NCBI RefSeq assembly: GCF_019890675.1 | Contig: NZ_JAIOAA010000005.1 | Location: 248,001-312,000 of the forward strand | Length of the DNA: 64,000 bases | DNA from: Micromonospora sp. PLK6-60 | Lineage (GTDB): Bacteria > Actinomycetota > Actinomycetes > Mycobacteriales > Micromonosporaceae | Direction of reading: 5' to 3' | Position numbers and translations under genes: made by a program | The notes under the pieces: generated by a model | What the model was told of the DNA's origin: nothing | Database searches by the model: none | Seen by the model: only the letters and a program-made list of their open reading frames with translations | Shown: in pieces, positions 27,417-37,100 of the stretch | Layout: each line of letters starts with the position of its first letter | How positions within the stretch are numbered: the stretch's first letter is position 1

Positions 27417-28174
27417 GTCTCTGCCACTTCCGCGAAAAGGTCGACTGACTGCCGGTGGGACAGCGCCTCGCCGCGCACGTTCTCCCACGCGGCCATTATG
27501 GCCGCGAGGTCGTCGGGATCGCTAACCACTTGCCCCTGCAACAGGTTGTCCAGATAGCCGGCGACCCGGTGGTCCGGGGAGGTGGCGAGCACGAACGGTC
27601 CGTTCAGCCCGGCATACTCGCCCACTGTGGACGGCACCACGTGCACCCGGACGTGCGACTCGGCGCAGGCCGTGACGATCGCCTGCAACTGCTCGCGCAT
27701 GGTGGCCGGCCCGCCCACCGGCCGCCGCAACACCGCCTCGTCGATGACGGCCGTGAGCTGGGGTGGATCGTCCCGACGCAGGGCACCCTGCCGGTTCAGC
27801 CGGGCGGTCAGATGGCGGGCGACGTCAGCGCGCGGAATCAGCCCAGCCCCGCCGAGCACAGCTCGGGCGTAAGCCTCGGTCTGGAGCAGGCCCGGCAGAA
27901 CCAGCGGCTCAAACCAACGCAGCGACACCGCGTCTCGCTCAATCTCCTGCCAGGGACGGAACCAGATTGGTTCACGACGTCTCGAAGTGTCCGGCCAAAT
28001 GTCCACCACGTCCCGCTGGAGCACCTCGGCCGCCGCCATCCGGTGCCGGGGGTGCGGGATCCGGCCCTCGCTCAGCCACCGGCCGGCGGTCTTCGGATCG
28101 ACACCCACTCGCTCGGCGAGGGCTTCCGTGGTCAGCCCCGTCTCGTTCAGCGCTGCCCGCAACGCGTCGTTCAC
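27407..28174 (-). CDS. XRE-type regulator with DUF5753 (Scr1/WhiJ-like)
   Basis: A 255-residue DNA-binding protein. HTH at about residues 5-50 (LRAALNETGLTTEALAERVGVDPKTAGRWLSEGRIPHPRHRMAAAEVL), followed by the DUF5753 domain (RWFEPLVLPGLLQTEAYARAVL, VIDEAVLRRPVGGPATMREQLQAIV, VHVVPSTVGEYAGLNGPFVLA, YLDNLLQGQVV). GTG at 28174 is chosen because AGGAG lies five bases upstream; ATG at 28213 is an alternative. It overlaps the DUF397 gene and is divergent from two small genes often found beside this pair, with promoters presumably in the 117-bp gap. Such modules affect development or antibiotic production in Streptomyces; the targets here are unknown. Confidence 0.9.
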   Translation of the reverse strand: MNDALRAALNETGLTTEALAERVGVDPKTAGRWLSEGRIPHPRHRMAAAEVLQRDVVDIWPDTSRRREPIWFRPWQEIERDAVSLRWFEPLVLPGLLQTEAYARAVLGGAGLIPRADVARHLTARLNRQGALRRDDPPQLTAVIDEAVLRRPVGGPATMREQLQAIVTACAESHVRVHVVPSTVGEYAGLNGPFVLATSPDHRVAGYLDNLLQGQVVSDPDDLAAIMAAWENVRGEALSHRQSVDLFAEVAETWT

Positions 28175-28291
28175 GCGCACTCCTATCGGACGTCCGAAAT
28201 ATCCGCCGACCATATCGGTACGCGGTGTATCTGCCCAGCAACAGAACGGAGGGTTGGGCACAGAGGACGGTAACGACTGGAGAAACCGACG

Positions 28292-28570
28292 ATGCGAAAG
28301 ATCAAGCCGGGCGATGTGCTGCACCTGACGGGCGACGCGTCACCGCAGTTCGCCGCCACCTCGATCCGCCTCCGGGTCATCCGCGAGCTGGTCGACCGGC
28401 ACCCGCCGCACGGCTGGACGTGGATCGAGGGCTACCAGTTGGGCGCGCGGGATCAGGCGGTCGCCAAGCGCGAGCTGTTCGTGCTGCGGGAAGGCTTGCG
28501 ATGGGCAACACCGCCCTGCTCACCCGGCCCGCGCAGGCAGGTGCACAGCCGCGCGGGGGCCACCCGGTGA
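28292..28570 (+). CDS. Small hypothetical protein beside the XRE/DUF397 pair
   Basis: A 92-residue product, MRKIKPGDVLHLTGDASPQF... then RVIRELVDRHPPHGWTWIEGYQLGARDQAVAKRELFVL. I do not recognise a functional family, but this gene type often accompanies XRE/DUF397 modules in actinomycetes. ATG has GGAGAAA six bases upstream. Its last 70 bp overlap the next gene in another frame, and the Pro/Arg-rich tail after REGLRW looks unconserved, so the translation pair is coupled. Confidence 0.7.
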   Translation: MRKIKPGDVLHLTGDASPQFAATSIRLRVIRELVDRHPPHGWTWIEGYQLGARDQAVAKRELFVLREGLRWATPPCSPGPRRQVHSRAGATR

Positions 28571-28818
28571 CCGCCTCCCCCCACCGGCGCGAGCACACCG
28601 CCCTGCCGCCGACCTGGCTCTGCCGCGCCTGCGCACACCCGTGGCCGTGCGGGGAGGCCCGGGTGACGCTGCTGCGCCAGTACGGCCACGACCGCGCGGG
28701 CCTGCTGGTCTACCTGGCGTCGCTGATGGCGGTCGCGCAGGAGCAACTGACCGACCTCGACTGCGGCAACGCCCCGCGTCTGGAGGACCGGTTCCTGACC
28801 TGGGCCCGTTCGAGGTAG
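28501..28818 (+). CDS. Small CxxC/CxxxxxC-containing hypothetical protein
   Basis: A 105-residue product with a possible zinc site, LCRACAHPWPC (three Cys), followed by a helical C-terminus (ARVTLLRQYGHDRAGLLVYLASLMAVAQEQLTDLD...RLEDRFLTWARSR). No named function is recognised. GGGAAGG lies six bases before the ATG, and the start is inside the preceding small gene. It belongs to the same accessory pair divergent from the XRE regulator. Confidence 0.72.
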   Translation: MGNTALLTRPAQAGAQPRGGHPVTASPHRREHTALPPTWLCRACAHPWPCGEARVTLLRQYGHDRAGLLVYLASLMAVAQEQLTDLDCGNAPRLEDRFLTWARSR

Positions 28819-29006
28819 GACGCTGCCTCTGGACTCAGCCGAGGAATGGTGCTCGCAGGTCGTGCCGGTCGTCGTTCGCCGGCAACTCCTCCGCGACGAC
28901 CGCGTAGGACGGGCTCGGTCACGCCGCCGCCACTTGACCGTCCTCCACCGTCTCCTGCGCCACTTGGCGATACAGCCCGCACAGCATCGCACCGGGACAC
29001 CTGGAT

Positions 29007-31235
29007 TTATCCGGTCTCATCGAGCAGACCGCGGCGAAGCGCCTCTGCGCGGATGTCGAACAAGGGCACCAACTTGCCGTTGCGGCGCACCTTCCAGGCA
29101 CTCCAGCCATTGATAGTTGCCTTGCCAGTGACCGTCGAGCCGGCGGGAGAGGGAGATTCGAAGACTTCGCCGCCGTCAAGCTGGATCTGCCCACCACGAC
29201 TGATCCGAGCCGTGTGAGCTACCCGCTTGTAGGTGAGAACCAGCTCCTCATCCACGTTCAAGGCGCCGACGCTCACCAGACGAGCCACAGTTACTCCCCC
29301 GAAGTAAGCCCGCGTCCGCCGCGACACTCGCGTGGGCACCTGCTGAAGGGGAAGCTCCGGCGGCGTCTCCGCCGGCGCACTGGACGCCGGGAGGGTGCCG
29401 GGCGGAAGAATGAAGCCCAGCTTCTCGGGATCCCAGATGATCTCGCACAGCCGCTCGTAGAGTCGCTGCCTGACGTCGATCGCGGCGAGGCCGAAGTCCG
29501 GCATCGGATGGAAGAGTTTCCCGAGGTTGTACCTCTTGATGACTCCCTCGGTGAAAGGCTTGTTCCGCTGGTGGGTGACCTGGTGAAGGGACGCTGTCAG
29601 GTGGTTCTGCCCGCGATACCACTCGACCTTCTGCTCGTACGGCGCGTCCTGATAGCTGGCGTTGTAGGACTTCCGGAGGAGCAGCAACGCCCCGACCCGG
29701 TTGCGGTGCACCCGGAACGCCGCCTCAGTTCTTGCCTCGGGTTGGTAGCGCTCGAACTTGTTGGCCCAGATGTGTTCAATCTCGTAAGGCTCATCTTTGT
29801 CCAGGTAACGCGCCATCTCGTTAGGACGCCCACACTCAACCTCCACGAACGCGGTCAGCCGCGCCAGAAGGTACCTGACCTGCGCGCGATTGTCCGCACG
29901 GAGGCCGTAGCCCTTGACACCGGTGAAGTCGGCGTCCAGCCCGGTGATCCGCCGCCCCAGCGCCTTGGCCAAGGCATCGATGTCACGACACGCGCGCAAC
30001 TCGATCAGGACGGCAAGCATGTCACCCTGCAACCCACCTGGCTTGGTGATCCGGTTGTTGACGGCCATCCTCATGAAGACCAGGTCGAGGTAGGCGGCCA
30101 CGAGGAATGCCTTCTCCCGGAACTGGGCGTCCGAGTCATCCGGGGCGAGCGCGGCCATCAGGAACGGCATCTGATCGAGTTCGTTCCTGGCGTTGTAGAA
30201 GACCGGCTCCAGACCTGGCTCGAGAACCGCCGCAGCCGCGTTGAGCGTGGCGTAGCGCTCGGCCAGACGTAAGAGCTCATGCTCGATGAATCGGGCGAAA
30301 TCGGGCGCGTTGACGAGACCCATCCGCCCGGCGTGATTCTCCTGCACCCAACCGTGGAATGACACCGCGACGTCCGCGGCCTCTTCCTCCGTCTGGACGA
30401 AACGGCCGACGAGCAGCGCCTGGAGGAATCGTGCGGCGGTTTGCGGCGCCCGGCTCCCGATCCGGATGAAGGCCCGGTTCCAGGCATCCCCGAGGCGGGG
30501 CAGGTTGTTGCGGTTACTCGCCTTGCGCAAGAGGAAGCTCTTCAGCAGGTCAGCCGGACCGAGCTGTATCCCCCGGTCGTTCATGGTCTCGAAGATCTCC
30601 CAGCCCTGCCTACGATCGTTCGCGTTGATCCCGACCAAACAGACCCGGTTGAGCAGCCAGTGGATGAATAGTGGAAGTGCCTCGTCCCGCACAGACTCGG
30701 GAAGGAGTTCGTGGAGTTCCATGCCCCGCTCGTACAGATTGCGGACCGAAGCACCAGCATCTGGCGGCAGGATGTAGGGCTTGTCCTCGTAGATCGCCTC
30801 AAGCACAGGTGCCCGCGCGTCGGAACGAATCGCGTACGCGCGTTCACCGTACGACGTGCCGGCGATCAGTGGTTCCAGCGCGGCGATGTCGTTCTGGTAC
30901 TCCGGCCGGTCAGCCTCGATCGCCAGGCGGCGTAAGTGCAACAGGAGAAGGTGAAGCGTCGTCACACGCTGCTGGCCGTCGACGAGCGCGGCCAGGTCGT
31001 CGTCCCGGTAGTAGACGAATGGCCCGAGGAAGTATGGGCGATAGTGACGGACCTCCCGCCGTTCGTCCCCAGGCGTCCAGTCCTCGACGAAGTGGCCGGT
31101 CAGGTCGTCCACGAGGATCTTGACGTCCTCGCGGCCCCAGCTGTATTCCCGCTGATAGGGGTCGAGCCGGAACTGAAATTGACTGAACAGCTGCTGGATC
31201 GTGAAACCGTCACCTCGGATCGGCGCATCCGGCAT
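29007..31235 (-). CDS. GmrSD/SspE-like DUF262-DUF1524 nuclease with C-terminal RAMA domain
   Basis: A 742-residue predicted defence effector, last gene of the hsdR-hsdS-hsdM operon. Residues about 8-235: DUF262, with LDPYQREYSWGREDV, the nucleotide-binding motif LVDGQQRVTTLHLL (DGQQR 86-90) and FETMNDRGIQLGPADLLKSFLL. Residues about 440-560: DUF1524 HNH-like nuclease with YEIEHIWANKF (His488), RNRVGALLLLRKSYNAS (Asn512, Asn525) and a following Lys. Residues about 647-742: RAMA domain (GALNVDEELVL, ARISRGGQIQLDGGEVFESPSPAG, INGWSAWKV), a module proposed to read methylated adenine. Its ATG overlaps the hsdM stop by one base (TGATG). Base composition is visibly less G+C-biased than the backbone. 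In SspE and GmrSD, DUF262 hydrolyses NTP and DUF1524 cuts DNA; a methylation-sensing analogue is inferred. Confidence 0.85.
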   Translation of the reverse strand: MPDAPIRGDGFTIQQLFSQFQFRLDPYQREYSWGREDVKILVDDLTGHFVEDWTPGDERREVRHYRPYFLGPFVYYRDDDLAALVDGQQRVTTLHLLLLHLRRLAIEADRPEYQNDIAALEPLIAGTSYGERAYAIRSDARAPVLEAIYEDKPYILPPDAGASVRNLYERGMELHELLPESVRDEALPLFIHWLLNRVCLVGINANDRRQGWEIFETMNDRGIQLGPADLLKSFLLRKASNRNNLPRLGDAWNRAFIRIGSRAPQTAARFLQALLVGRFVQTEEEAADVAVSFHGWVQENHAGRMGLVNAPDFARFIEHELLRLAERYATLNAAAAVLEPGLEPVFYNARNELDQMPFLMAALAPDDSDAQFREKAFLVAAYLDLVFMRMAVNNRITKPGGLQGDMLAVLIELRACRDIDALAKALGRRITGLDADFTGVKGYGLRADNRAQVRYLLARLTAFVEVECGRPNEMARYLDKDEPYEIEHIWANKFERYQPEARTEAAFRVHRNRVGALLLLRKSYNASYQDAPYEQKVEWYRGQNHLTASLHQVTHQRNKPFTEGVIKRYNLGKLFHPMPDFGLAAIDVRQRLYERLCEIIWDPEKLGFILPPGTLPASSAPAETPPELPLQQVPTRVSRRTRAYFGGVTVARLVSVGALNVDEELVLTYKRVAHTARISRGGQIQLDGGEVFESPSPAGSTVTGKATINGWSAWKVRRNGKLVPLFDIRAEALRRGLLDETG

Positions 31236-32764
31236 CAGGCCACCTCCCCCGCCTCGGATCGTGCCGAGCCCTCATGAAGATCTGTGGCCCGGGCAGTCAG
31301 TGCCTCGGCGATGGCGGCGAACTCCCGCAACGCCGCCTGAAGGTCCTCCACGATCTCCTGCGCGATGACCTCGGGCGGCAGTAGCGCGTCGGCGTCTTCC
31401 AGGGACGCATCCTTGAGCCAGGTGATGTCGAGGTTGACCTTGTCGCGGACGATCAGCTCGTCGTAGGAGAAGGGCCGGAACCGTTCGGTCTCCACCCGCT
31501 CGGCGCGGTCCTTGCCGGGCAGGTAACAATCGACGAAGTCTTGGAGGTGTTCCCGGCGCAGCGGGTTCTGCTTCAAGGTGAAGTGCTGGTTGGTGCGGAA
31601 GTCGTACACCCAGAGGTTTCGGGTCCACGGCTCCTCACGGGCGCGCTTGCGCTCGAAGAAGAGAACGTTGGCCTTGACCCCGCCGGCGTAGAAGATGCCG
31701 GTGGGCAGGCGCAGCATGGTGTGCAGGTCGTACTGCTTGAGCAGCCGGCGGCGGATGGTCTCCCCCGCGCCGCCTTCGAAAAGCACGTTGTCCGGCAGGA
31801 CGACCGCGGCCCGGCCGTCGATTTCCAGCAGCGAGGCGATGTGCTGCACGAAGTTGAGCTGCTTGTTGGCGGTGGTGGCCCAGAAGTCGGCGCGCTCGAT
31901 CTCGCGTTCCTCCCGGGAAGATCGCCCGTCCTCGCCGACCATCCGTATCGACGAGCTGCGGCCGAACGGTGGGTTGGCGAGCACCAGGCTGACCCGCCGG
32001 TCCGGCTCCCGGCCAAGTGCGTCGCGCACGTCGATCAGCGACGGCCCGTTCGGGCTGCCGATGCCGTGCAGCAGCATGTTCATCGCCGCGAGCCGCGCGG
32101 TGCCGTCGACCAACTCGGTGCCGAAGATCGCGCCGCTGGCGAGCCGCCGCCGCTGGTCCGGGGTGAGGGCGTTGCCGTGGTGGCGCTGGATGTGCTCGAA
32201 CGCCGCCAGCAGGAAGCCGCCGGTCCCGCAGGCCGGGTCGGTGATCGTGTCGTCGGGGCTGGGCAGCATGCAGTCGACCATCGCGGCGGTCAGCGCGCGT
32301 GGGGTGAAGTACTGTCCGGCGCCGGACTTCGCGTCCTCGGCGCCCTTGGCGAGCAGTTCCTCATAAGCGTCACCCTTGACGTCAACCCCGGCGCTTGACC
32401 ACTGCTCCTTGTCGATCAGGTCCACGATCAGCCGCTTGAGCTTCGCCGGGTCCTGGATCTTGTTCTGCGCCTTGCGGAAGATCGTGCCGAGGGTGCCGTC
32501 CTCCCGGGCCAGCCCGATGAGGATGTGCCGGTACTGCACCTCCAACGCGTCGCCCTCGGCGTCCAGCAGGGTCTGCCAGCTCAGCTCGTCCGGCACGATC
32601 TGCTCCGGCTTGAGCTTCCGGTTGGCCCGCTCGTCGGCCATCTTGAGGAACAGCAGATAGGTCAACTGCTCCACGTAGTCAATGGTCGAGACGCCGTCGT
32701 CGCGCAGGACGTCGCAGTAGTTCCAGAGCTTGTGCACCAGACGGCGCGAATCCACAGTGCTCAC
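31235..32764 (-). CDS. hsdM: Type I restriction-modification DNA methyltransferase subunit HsdM
   Basis: A 509-residue N6-adenine methyltransferase subunit. An N-terminal HsdM_N helical domain (about 5-135: LVHKLWNYCDVLRDDGVSTIDYVEQLTYLLFLKMADER) precedes the Rossmann domain: GQYFTPRALTAAMVDCMLP, the AdoMet motif DPACGTGGFLLAAFEH (176-192) and catalytic NPPFG (264-268). With HsdS it protects host sites; with HsdR it restricts. The start is GTG, overlapping the hsdS stop as GTGA. The stop overlaps the following DUF262 gene by one base, so all four genes are translationally coupled. Confidence 0.95.
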   Translation of the reverse strand: MSTVDSRRLVHKLWNYCDVLRDDGVSTIDYVEQLTYLLFLKMADERANRKLKPEQIVPDELSWQTLLDAEGDALEVQYRHILIGLAREDGTLGTIFRKAQNKIQDPAKLKRLIVDLIDKEQWSSAGVDVKGDAYEELLAKGAEDAKSGAGQYFTPRALTAAMVDCMLPSPDDTITDPACGTGGFLLAAFEHIQRHHGNALTPDQRRRLASGAIFGTELVDGTARLAAMNMLLHGIGSPNGPSLIDVRDALGREPDRRVSLVLANPPFGRSSSIRMVGEDGRSSREEREIERADFWATTANKQLNFVQHIASLLEIDGRAAVVLPDNVLFEGGAGETIRRRLLKQYDLHTMLRLPTGIFYAGGVKANVLFFERKRAREEPWTRNLWVYDFRTNQHFTLKQNPLRREHLQDFVDCYLPGKDRAERVETERFRPFSYDELIVRDKVNLDITWLKDASLEDADALLPPEVIAQEIVEDLQAALREFAAIAEALTARATDLHEGSARSEAGEVA

Positions 32765-34161
32765 AGTGGCAAGGTCTCCTGCTGGTAGTCGTCGCCGGTC
32801 ACCCTGGTCGGCGGAGCCGGCAGCTCCTTGGGGGTACGTCGAGAGCGGGTGCGCTGCTTCGGGATGGTCATGGCGCGCTCGGCCTTGATCCGGGCGAGCA
32901 GTTCGGTGGCGGGTTCGTCGTTCGGATCTTGAGGGACAAAGCGTCCCGCGAACGCTTCCGCGAGCAACGATGCGCGCAGCCCTGCGGCCTGCTTTCTGGT
33001 TCGTTCGATCGCCTCAATCAGCCTCTCGATGCCAGACAGCCGTTCATTGGTGCGAGCAACGATGTCTCGCTGTTCGGCCAACGGGGGAACCGGAAACTCC
33101 ACCGCCTTGAACCTGGATGCTGAAAGATGAGCGATGTTGGTCGTAATACGCAGCTCTCGAGAGAAACGACCAGCATGCATATGGCGCCGAAAGACCAAAA
33201 GCGCCCACTCTGGGTCGACGCCGGGGCCGGCCCGGAAGCGGAGAATACTGTTGGTGAAGGCAATATCCTCGGGAACCCCGCGATAGAGCGCCGGACGGCC
33301 GAGCAACTCGGGGCTCTGGCCCTCATTGAGGAGGATGTCCCCGGGTGAAAGCTTGAACCGCTCAAAGACAGCCGGTGGAAAGTCCATCTCCATGATGTCG
33401 CTCGTGTCGATGCGATCCTCGAACACGTTGGCCACTCGTAGGTAGGGACGCATATGCAATCCGGTGTGCCAGTCTGGGTGACGCTGGCGACCCAGATCGA
33501 CACGCCCGGCTTCCGCGACTGTCACGGTTCGCCAACACTCGCCGCCGCGCAACGGAACAGCTTCGATCAGCAGCCGCTTCTTAAGTGCACGCAGGCGCAA
33601 CAGCTGCTTAACGAGGATGCCCAGCCCTGCCTTGAGTCGAGATAGCTTTGCATCAATTGCACTCAAGATGCGACGCTGCTCGGGCAGCGGCGGCAAAGGC
33701 AGAAGCAGTTCAGTAAGGTAAGAGCGCGGCACACGACGAAGGCCCACCGCACCCGTCATCGCCGCTTGAGCTGCCCTCCTGACAGCCGGTTGCAACAAGA
33801 AATGAGCAAGATATCCGGGTTCGACAGCACCCAGGGAACGCAGGGCGAACAGCTCGGTACTTCCCAGCGCCCGACCGCCGACGAGTCCAGACGCCAGAGC
33901 AATCTTGCCGTTCTCCATGCAAGGGGTCACCTTGGCGAACATCACGTCGCCCTCCTGAAAGGGCGTCAGCGACCGCTTCTTGGCGTCTCCGTAACGAATG
34001 CTTTGACTAGCGTCCATTCTCCCGGACTCAGCTTCCACCGATGCCATCGGCACCATGGAGACCATGTCATCGTCGTCGGGCTGATGGTCGAAAGTCCGAG
34101 GATTGATAGCGACAACGTCTCCCAGACGGGCGTTGGTCCACCCCGGAGGCAGATCCGTCAC
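32761..34161 (-). CDS. hsdS: Type I restriction-modification specificity subunit HsdS
   Basis: A 466-residue DNA-recognition subunit with two target-recognition domains, so the site should be bipartite. TRD1 runs about 3-165 (LPPGWTNARLGDVVAINPRTF...LTELLLPLPPLPEQRRIL), the first conserved helix about 165-200, TRD2 about 205-375 (WRTVTVAEAGRVDLG...FKAVEFPVPPLAEQRDIV), and a second conserved helix about 375-430, with a basic tail. GTG at 34161 is chosen because it overlaps the hsdR stop by four bases (GTGA), as throughout this operon. The TRD-coding DNA is clearly lower in G+C than the flanks, as expected for horizontally shuffled specificity genes. Confidence 0.93.
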   Translation of the reverse strand: MTDLPPGWTNARLGDVVAINPRTFDHQPDDDDMVSMVPMASVEAESGRMDASQSIRYGDAKKRSLTPFQEGDVMFAKVTPCMENGKIALASGLVGGRALGSTELFALRSLGAVEPGYLAHFLLQPAVRRAAQAAMTGAVGLRRVPRSYLTELLLPLPPLPEQRRILSAIDAKLSRLKAGLGILVKQLLRLRALKKRLLIEAVPLRGGECWRTVTVAEAGRVDLGRQRHPDWHTGLHMRPYLRVANVFEDRIDTSDIMEMDFPPAVFERFKLSPGDILLNEGQSPELLGRPALYRGVPEDIAFTNSILRFRAGPGVDPEWALLVFRRHMHAGRFSRELRITTNIAHLSASRFKAVEFPVPPLAEQRDIVARTNERLSGIERLIEAIERTRKQAAGLRASLLAEAFAGRFVPQDPNDEPATELLARIKAERAMTIPKQRTRSRRTPKELPAPPTRVTGDDYQQETLPL

Positions 34162-37100
34162 GCGGTCAACTCCTCGTTCAGCTCGTCCAACAGCGGCTCC
34201 GCCCGCTCCCCGAACGCCCCCGCGTACCCGTCGATCCCGCCCCGTTCGGTGAACGGCACACCCTCCAGGTCGTCGGGCGTGATCTCCACGCTGACCGCTA
34301 TCACGTCCTTGATCCTTTCCAGCCACCACACCTGGTCGGCCGTGAACGTGGCCCCCGCCTGTTGCTGCCGCAGCAGCCACCCACGGAAGCGCTCCTCTAT
34401 GGACGCCCGGTACGGGCGTAGCTCCTGGTCGATGCCCAGCTCGTAGCGGACCAGAGCGACCAGGTCGGTGATCCCGCGCGAGCCGGCCTGCTCCGAGGTC
34501 CGGCCGAGCAGGACGTACGCCTTCCACAGCGACTCCGGCGTCCACGCCTGCGGGGGGCGGGCGATCCGCGCGGCCAGCTCCTTGAGCTGGTCGTAGCTGA
34601 TCCGGCCCTTGCCCTCGTAGAAGACCTGCAAGGCAGTGATCTCGTCGCGGTGCTGCTCCAGGTAGTCGTGCCAGCTCCGCACGGTGACCTGAGCGCGCTC
34701 TTCGGCCGGCACCCCGGCAGCCGAGACGAGCCGGTCGACGTTTACCTCGTCGATGGTGATGTCGTGGGCGCGGCGGATCTCCAGGATGCGTTCCCGCAAC
34801 TGCGGGTTGGCCGCGAGCGGGCGCAGCGCGCCGGCCAGCAGGTCGCGGACGGCGTCCGGTCCGGCCTGGGTCGCCGGGTTGAGCTGTTCGGGGGCGACGG
34901 CGTCGACCAGGCCGCGCACGATGCCGGTGAGCGGCTGCCCGGCCAGCTCGGCCAGCTCGGCGCGTTCGTCGTCGGTGAGCTGCCGGTCGAGGCGGGACAG
35001 CCGGGAGGCGAGGGTGGCCACCTCGTCCGGGTTGGCGGTGAGGGTGCCGGCCTTGCGGAGCAGGTCGCGCAGGGAGATCTGCTGTTCGCTGTGCCGTTGC
35101 AGCGGCACCGCCTCGTCCAGCTCTGCTTCGGTGACGCCGACCGCGTCGACGATGACGAACCGCTCCTTGACCTCGGCGTCCGGGGTGACGGACTGGAAGT
35201 CGGCCGGGTCGATGGTGCGGGCGCCGCGCCCCTTCATCTGCTCGAAGTAGGTGGCGCTGCGCACCGGCCGGAGGAAGAAGACGCATTCCAAGGGCCGGAC
35301 GTCGGTGCCGGTGGCGATCATGTCGACGGTCACCGCGATCCGCATCTCCGGGCTGTTGCGGAACGCCTGGATGAGCGTGTCGGGGTTGTCGCCGTCCCGG
35401 CGGGAGGAATAGGTGATCTTCTTGACGAAGTCGTTGCCACGTCCGAAGACCAGTCGGACCATGGCCACGATCTCCTCGGCATGGTTGTCGTCGCAGGCGA
35501 AGATAAGCGTCTTCGGCACAGTGGAGCGGCCCGGGAAGATCTCGGCGAAGAGCCGGTCCCGGAACGTCTTCAGTACCAGCCGAAGCTGCCCCTTGGAGAT
35601 CACCGACCGGCCCACCTGGCGGCCGGCGTACGTGAAGTCGTCCTCCAGCTCCTGGTAGCGCTCGGCGCGGGTGCGGCGGTCCCGCAGCGGCACGACGGTG
35701 CCGGCCTCGATCCTCTCCCCCGATTCGGTGATCTCGGTCTTGATCCGATACACGTCGAAGTTGACGTTGACGCCGTCGGCGACCGCCTGTTCGTAGGTGT
35801 ACTCGGAGACCAGGTTCTGTTGGAAGAAGCCAAGGGTCTGCTTGACCGGCGTTGCGGTCAACCCGACCACGAAGGCGTCGAAATACTCGATGACAGCCCG
35901 CCACTTGCCGTAGATCGAGCGGTGGCACTCGTCGACCACGACCAGGTCGAACGTCTCCGGTGGCAGCTGCGGGTTGTACCCGACCTCGGCCGGCTCCTCC
36001 AGGTCGTAGCTGTCGTAGGCACGATCGTCCAGGTCGACATCCGGAAGCTCGGCGCCGCGCAGCGCCCCGTACAGCCGCTGAATCGTGGAGATCACCACGT
36101 TGGACGAGTCGAGCATGCCGGCGCCCGACAGCCGATCGACGGTGTACAGCTCGGTAAACTTCCGTCCGTCGTCCGGGGTTTGGTAGCCGGCGTACTCGCG
36201 TAGCGTCTGCTTGCCGAGGTTGTTCCGGTCGACCAAGAAGAGAATCCGGCGGGCCCGGGCGTGCTTGAGCAGCCGGTAGCTGGCGGTGACAGCGGTGAAG
36301 GTCTTCCCCGCCCCGGTGGCCATCTGGATCAGCGCCCGGGGTCGGTCCTCGGCGAGCGACCGCTCCAGGCCGTCAACGGCGTCGATCTGCGCCGGGCGCA
36401 GGCCGAGCCGGTCCAGCGTAGGCATGCGCCGCAGTCGGGCCCGCAGGGTGGGCGCGGCCGGCTCGTCGTCCGCCTCCCGCATCCACCGCGCGAGCGTCTC
36501 CGGCCGATGGAAGGCGAAGACCTCACGGGTACGCGGAAACGGGTCGAGCCGGTTGACGAAGGCGGTCTCAGTGCCGGTGGCGACGTACCCGAAGGGCAGC
36601 GCCTCCTCACGCCGCCACGCGCCGAATCGCTGTTCGGCGGTGAGCCCGTGGAGGTAGCGGTCGAGCTGCGCCTCGACCCCACGTGGGGCGGTGCCCTCCC
36701 GCTTGGCCTCGATCACGCCGACCAGCCGTTGGTTGACGTAGAGAAGGTAGTCGGCCCGGCCCGTCGCGAGGGTCACCTCCCGCACCGCGACGCCGCTGCT
36801 GGCGTACAGGTTGAGCTGGTTCTCGTCCTGGACCTGCCAGCCCGCGGCGGTGAGCTGCCGATCGATCTCGACCCGGGTCTGCATCTCGTTGAGCGGCTCG
36901 TGGGACGCGCGGCGGGCGCGGGCGATCAGATCCTCCCGCTTGCCGGCGGAGACCTTCGCCGGCTTCGCGCTGTCGAACTCCTGCTGGGCGGCCTCGGCGG
37001 CCGGTTCCAGGCTCGCCACCAACGCGGCGGCCTGCGGTCGGCGAGCGTCAGCCTCGCGCACCGCGGCCTCGGCGTCCCGGGTCGCGTCGGCCTGCGCCTG

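Noticed and set aside
28819..29006. Short peptides on the minus strand (one ending ETVEDGQVAAA and one ending DDRHDLRAPFLG) after the DUF262 gene.
   Set aside because: They are fragments in different frames without starts or ribosome sites; possibly gene debris, but this cannot be supported.
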